From: Fulvia fulva
Taxonomy: Eukaryota > Ascomycota > Dothideomycetes > Mycosphaerellales > Mycosphaerellaceae
Length of the DNA: 64,000 nucleotides
NCBI RefSeq assembly: GCF_020509005.1
Contig: NC_063023.1
Span: 372,001 to 436,000 of the forward strand
Reading direction: 5' to 3'
Part shown: piece after piece, positions 60,585-64,000 of the stretch
Layout of the letters: each line of letters opens with the position of its first letter
Numbering within the stretch: position 1 is the first letter of the stretch
The notes under the pieces: generated by a model
What the model saw: the letters and a program-made list of their open reading frames with translations, nothing else
Database searches by the model: none
What the model was told of the DNA's origin: nothing
Translations under genes and position numbers: made by a program

Positions 60585-60627
60585 AGCCGGAGGGCACTGT
60601 CCGAGGGCACTGCCCGCAGACACTGGG
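60585..60627 (-). repeat. Right terminal inverted repeat of pogo A
   Basis: Begins AGCCGGAGGGCACTGTCCGA and ends GACACTGGG; reverse complement matches 28527-28569 at 40 of 43 positions. Confidence 0.85.
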
Positions 60628-60636
60628 CCTTGTTCA
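60628..60636. repeat. Right 9 bp target-site duplication of pogo A
   Basis: CCTTGTTCA directly after the right inverted repeat, as at 28518-28526. Confidence 0.75.
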
Positions 60637-61391
60637 CTTCCACGGACGTCACGTCGGAAGCAAACGCGCGAGACGCGCACCGACAGGGATCACAACAACG
60701 TCCCAGAAAAGGAAGACGAGAAGCAGCGACTGCAAACGTGATCGTGTGCCACCAATCAACATCGAACCTTCAGAACTAGACATGGCAGAAGTCACCAGAG
60801 AACTCGCCAAACAGTCTGCCATGGGATTGACAGTGCGAGCAGAAAGAGACCAAGGTAACAGTGGGCGTGTACAAACGCTGTCAGCCGGACTCAGCAGGGA
60901 GGCAATCTTGATTCTGCCAGATGCTATAGCAACCATTGGTGTTACACGACCCCAGATGGCTATGCGCTGTTGGAGCAAGGGCTAGTGACTTCGCTTCTAC
61001 GGAGTTGCTGAAGCGCTGCTAAAAAGACATATGGCTGTGAACAAGACACACGGCGTCGCGCCGTGAGCTCGACTTTATCGGCACGATCTCGCCACATCGC
61101 CACCTGCCCGCGTGTTCAAGCAAAGGCTTTGCCCTCGATGAGAAGTCGAAGCGCTTGGCGGCAATCAACTTTGTCACCAGCCCTCGCATGGTCTTGGACC
61201 AAACATCGAACCGGACGGTGTTGTGTGAAGCAACGCTGCACTATCTCTTCACTCCCATCTGCGGAGACAACGCTGGCTCCGGCGCCCAACGTGGCAGGAC
61301 AGCTCAAGCAGTATGGGACACCTTCCTTCAGCTCCACCATGAATGTGCCACCATACTGTTGGGTTGTCACCTTCTCAATCCGTTGATCGCC
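60637..61391. other. Flank right of the nest; possible small plus-strand gene
   Basis: Ordinary, un-RIPped DNA. A plus-strand ATG frame at 60746-60985 (79 codons, MPPINIEPSELDMAEVTREL) has gene-like composition and GT-AG options but no recognised domain; I give it about one in five. Upstream of it an Arg/Lys-rich frame runs out of the transposon end, so any such gene may have been cut by the insertion. Confidence 0.3.
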
Positions 61392-62041
61392 TCAGTCCCT
61401 GAACCACTCCGGCAAGACCGCCTGCAACAGAGCAGACTTCTCATCCAACAACTCCTCCACCAGGGACCACGGCTGCTCACGCAGGCGAGTAGCCGTCCAC
61501 AGCACCTCCACGATGGCCACTTCAGCAGGTGTCCTACCACCATGAGCCATCCACCTTGGAGTCACCTTAAAGGACGGCGCCTCCCGGGCGTGGACACGCT
61601 CGCCCCAGACCTTGATGTGCTTCCAGCGGATCAAATCTCCATGACCAATGTCCGGGTTCGCGCGCATACTTTCCATGTCCAGCTGGAGTGCGCGTAACGT
61701 ATCGCACCACTTCATCAGAGCGTCTGAGTCGCAGTCGGGCATGTGAATGGAGAAGGTGTTTTCGCAGTAGAAAATGATCAAGGCTTCTGAGCGGATACGC
61801 TTGCAGGTTCCCAGAAGCGCTGGGCGATCATAGCCGTGGGACGTGACGTGGATTTTGTCGGTGTCTTGTACGAGGACCTGCGAATATTAGATAATGTCGC
61901 ATGAGTTAGCTGCTCACTCGAGTCCAAACTAACCAGACGGTAGATGTTGTTGCGTAGTTCAGCAGGTAGTTCCAAGAGGCGACATGGCGGGACAGCATCA
62001 TCGCTTGTCTGCGGTGGTGGTGGTGGTGGTGGTGCGCTCAT
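61392..62041 (-). CDS. F-box-like (2EXR-type) protein 1
   Basis: Two exons on the minus strand, 62041-61934 and 61877-61392, with a 56 bp GT-AG intron (GTTAGT donor, GCTAAC branch, CGCAG acceptor), give 197 residues. A Pro-rich start MSAPPPPPPPQ is followed by LLELPAELRNNIYRLV, the F-box-like helix pair, then the family blocks RPALLGTCKRIRSEAL, IFYCENTFSI and LIRWKHIKVW. Such proteins are numerous in Dothideomycetes; some act as SCF substrate adaptors, most are uncharacterised. It is intact. It is the first of three similar genes in the same orientation. Confidence 0.8.
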
Positions 62042-62314
62042 ATTGCCGGTTGTGAGGAAGCATGGATTCGGCTGTTACTTGCAGAGGCTAAGTGGAGCGA
62101 GAAAAAGAAATGCCTGAAGAGCGACATTTGGTCAGTGCACCACAGAGGACCCACAGTGCGGAGCTAAAACTCCAGATCTTCATGTGAACAGTACATTCAC
62201 CCTCTTACGCCCTCGTGTACGATATCTAATCACAGCGAACGCCCACGGCTTCGGGGTCGACTTCGTCGCCTCATAATGCAACAACACGCTCCTGCCCACC
62301 ATCCGCCTCAATCC

Positions 62315-62880
62315 TCAAACCAAAGCCTCAGTAATAACAACCTGCTCCTCCAACAACTCCTCAACCCGCTCCCACGGCAGATCCCCCAGACGACTCGCAG
62401 TACAGATCGCATTCGCCATCGCAATCAGCGCACAAAACCCCGGCTGCCTACATCTCTCCGTTGACACGACTTTCATCAGCGCGCTCGGGGTCACATTCGC
62501 CGTGCTCAACTGCTTCCCATGGCCTCGCTTCGTCCAGAGCCTGAAGTGTCTCCAGCGAATCAAACCGTCATCTAGACCCATATTCGGCGTCGCATGCGCT
62601 TGAACCCCGTCAAACCCATAGCTGCTATCGTGATGTACCACTTCAGCAGGACGTTCGAGTTGTCGATGCTGAATTTGTTCTCGTGGTAGAACATCTGGAG
62701 GCTTTCGGATCGGATTTGTTTGCAGGTGTTGACGAGAGGTGGGCGTGGGTGGCCGGTTGGTGTTATCTGGATTTTCGTGTCGTTGTTACTGACGATGACC
62801 TGCGGATCACTCACTAAGCGGTAGATCCTATACCGCACCTCCGCGGGCAGGGCCAGGAAGCGGGATGTTGGGTTGGCCAT
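62315..62880 (-). CDS. F-box-like (2EXR-type) protein 2, with a frameshift
   Basis: From ATG 62880 the frame reads MANPTSRFLALPAEVRYRIY, then RPPLVNTCKQIRSESL and MFYHENKFSI, to FKRMR near 62590. The match to protein 1 then continues in another frame as TPNMGLDDGLIRWRHFRLW to a stop at 62315. One base is missing near 62580 (protein 1 has SMRANPDIG at this point). Fifteen bases at 62800-62814 have no counterpart in protein 1 and look like a shrunken intron. The protein would be about 188 residues. It may be a pseudogene or carry a consensus error. Confidence 0.7.
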
Positions 62881-63538
62881 GTTCGCTGTGTACAATGTCT
62901 CCACGTTGGAGTGGCGGAATGTGTGTTCGCGACGAAGCCGGAGAGCTGCCAATCTTCACGTCCAGAAAAAGTGTGGATGGAGCAGAAAGCGCAACCCGGT
63001 CAGTGCACTAAATGTCACAGAGCAATCGCATTCACCAACGGTGAACAGCTACCACATGTGCCAGGCTATGCATATTATACGAACCTTTGGAGTGAGAATG
63101 GTCTTGTCTAGTGAGGCTAAAGAGGTTCGGGCACGTGCTTTGCTAGGTCTGAAATCATAGACTCTGTCTGCTCTCGAATACCGCGCTCTGCCGCTCCCAT
63201 CACAACACCATACCTATCTGTCATATCCTGTGTAGCGTACCGCCCCTCCAGCTCTGGCGCCACCGCCTGGCCCCTCTGGCCTTGGCACTGAGGCACTACT
63301 CTTCGTACGCAGAGGAGCCTCTTGCTGGAAGAAGGCGCCGATGTCGAGGAGCTGAAGTGGCGTAACCGTCTCGAGATCTTGGGTGAGTGTGACTTTGGTG
63401 ATTTACGGAGGTCGAGAAGTGGTGCATGCAGATGAGTAGCATCTTCTGAGAGGGTTGGTGAGGAAATGTAATCGTGGCTAAGCGCAAGTACCAGTGAAAC
63501 GTCAGGAAGCTTCTCACCCGTTGCTGTGATACCCTATG
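62881..63538. other. Intergenic region in the F-box-like cluster
   Basis: About 660 bases. Open frames (62873-63160 plus, 63296-63517 minus) show no domain and I do not support them. Contains the promoter of F-box-like gene 2. Confidence 0.4.
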
Positions 63539-63973
63539 CTAGACTCCCGCAAGCCAATCAATTATCGATTCCGTCCAGGTTGGGTCTAAAAACTGCTCAC
63601 ACTTCTCCAGCTCCATTCCGTACGCCTGATCGCGAAGCACGACGTAGGCAAGCTGACGGTGGAAGCTATCCAAGTCCGTCACCCGTTGCAGGTCCCGTGT
63701 GCCGTAGCTCTGGGCGGACCCGTTCCAACCTGACTGGCGCAGAGCTTCCAAATGCTTCTTGTAAATCGAGACACCTTCACTCCTGCTCGTGGTGCATGTT
63801 TTGAGAAGAGCGGGCTGAAAGCTTTTTGGCTTCGTGTTCATGAAGCGTTGCGCATCTTTGGGTGACCACTGTGCTAAGGCAGAGAAGTAGTACTCGTAGA
63901 TCATGAGGCGCAGTTCTGGGGGTATGGCGAGCAGGTGGCATTTGGTGCTGGTTGCGGTTTGCTCTGAGGTCAT
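63539..63973 (-). CDS. F-box-like (2EXR-type) protein 3
   Basis: A single-exon frame of 144 residues from ATG 63973. MTSEQTATSTKCHLLAIPPE is followed by LRLMIYEYYF, the F-box-like motif; the middle has FQPALLKTCTTSRSEGVSIY, parallel to the TCKxIRSEAL block of proteins 1 and 2. It is more divergent than those two are from each other and lacks their intron. Function unknown. Confidence 0.7.
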   Translation of the reverse strand: MTSEQTATSTKCHLLAIPPELRLMIYEYYFSALAQWSPKDAQRFMNTKPKSFQPALLKTCTTSRSEGVSIYKKHLEALRQSGWNGSAQSYGTRDLQRVTDLDSFHRQLAYVVLRDQAYGMELEKCEQFLDPTWTESIIDWLAGV

Positions 63974-64000
63974 AGTGCCGGTGATGTTGTTGGTGGAGGG

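Larger units (their letters stand above)
28527..60627 (+). mobile_element. Fot1/pogo-type DNA transposon (pogo A) carrying a 32 kb nest of inserted elements
   Basis: The two ends are 43 bp inverted repeats (28527-28569 and 60585-60627, 40 of 43 identical), and both are bordered by CCTTGTTCA. The transposase gene starts 110 bases inside the left end. Everything between about 30.5 kb and 60.46 kb appears to be later insertions: a second pogo transposase, two long LINEs and one stub, one gypsy and two copia elements. The original element would be only a few kb. That the two ends belong to one insertion is inferred from the matching inverted repeats plus the matching flanking direct repeat; two independent fragments of the same family would not be expected to share flanks. 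Confidence 0.75.

Noticed and set aside
1..64000. tRNA, rRNA or CRISPR features
   Set aside because: I looked for B-box-like GGTTCRANTCC motifs, rRNA-like blocks and regularly spaced repeats and found none; the only tRNA-like match is the copia primer site.

Overview
The window is fungal nuclear DNA, most likely from a filamentous ascomycete of the Dothideomycetes (Capnodiales/Mycosphaerellales type). The genes carry short 50-220 bp GT-AG introns, and there is a porin, an SPX/VTC protein, a UFD2 ligase and a small family of F-box-like genes starting with an LPxEL(R)xxIY motif. The repeats show repeat-induced point mutation (RIP): CAG/CAA/TGG codons have become TAG/TAA, and CA/TG dinucleotides have almost vanished while CG is kept. 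The order is an inference from gene style only.

Layout. 1-3384: a 5'-truncated Tad-like LINE on the minus strand, partly RIP-mutated. 3385-28517: gene-rich DNA with a broken F-box-like gene, UFD2 (ubiquitin chain elongation), a Dal5-type MFS transporter, an aldehyde dehydrogenase-nucleotidyltransferase fusion, an R3H-SUZ protein, a zinc-knuckle/RS protein, a VTC5-like SPX protein, a type B carboxylesterase and mitochondrial porin. 28518-60636: a 32 kb nest of transposons, all lying between the two terminal inverted repeats of one Fot1/pogo-type DNA transposon. 60637-64000: three related F-box-like genes, all on the minus strand.

The nest, from outside in: pogo A (28527-60627, flanked by a 9 bp direct repeat); a second pogo transposase (about 53.24-54.3 kb); a RIP-saturated minus-strand LINE whose pieces run from about 53.2 kb down to 31.5 kb; inside that LINE a plus-strand LINE (40793-45920, 15 bp target duplication), a chromodomain Ty3/gypsy element (46099-52388, 520 bp LTRs, target duplication CCTAG) and a Ty1/copia element (31571-37117, 235 bp LTRs); and, near the right side of pogo A, a second copia element (55135-60458, 339 bp LTRs, target duplication ATATA) and a 355 bp LINE stub. 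RIP intensity differs sharply between layers and gives a relative age order.

The genes do not form one pathway; most are ordinary housekeeping or accessory genes. The points most worth attention are the 32 kb nest and its unexpected 9 bp duplication, a 15 nt intron-like relic in one F-box-like gene at the position of a paralogue's intron, the ALDH-nucleotidyltransferase fusion, a copia element that lost exactly its protease active site, and several single-base frameshifts in otherwise conserved genes that may be real decay or consensus errors. No new defence or biosynthetic system was recognised.
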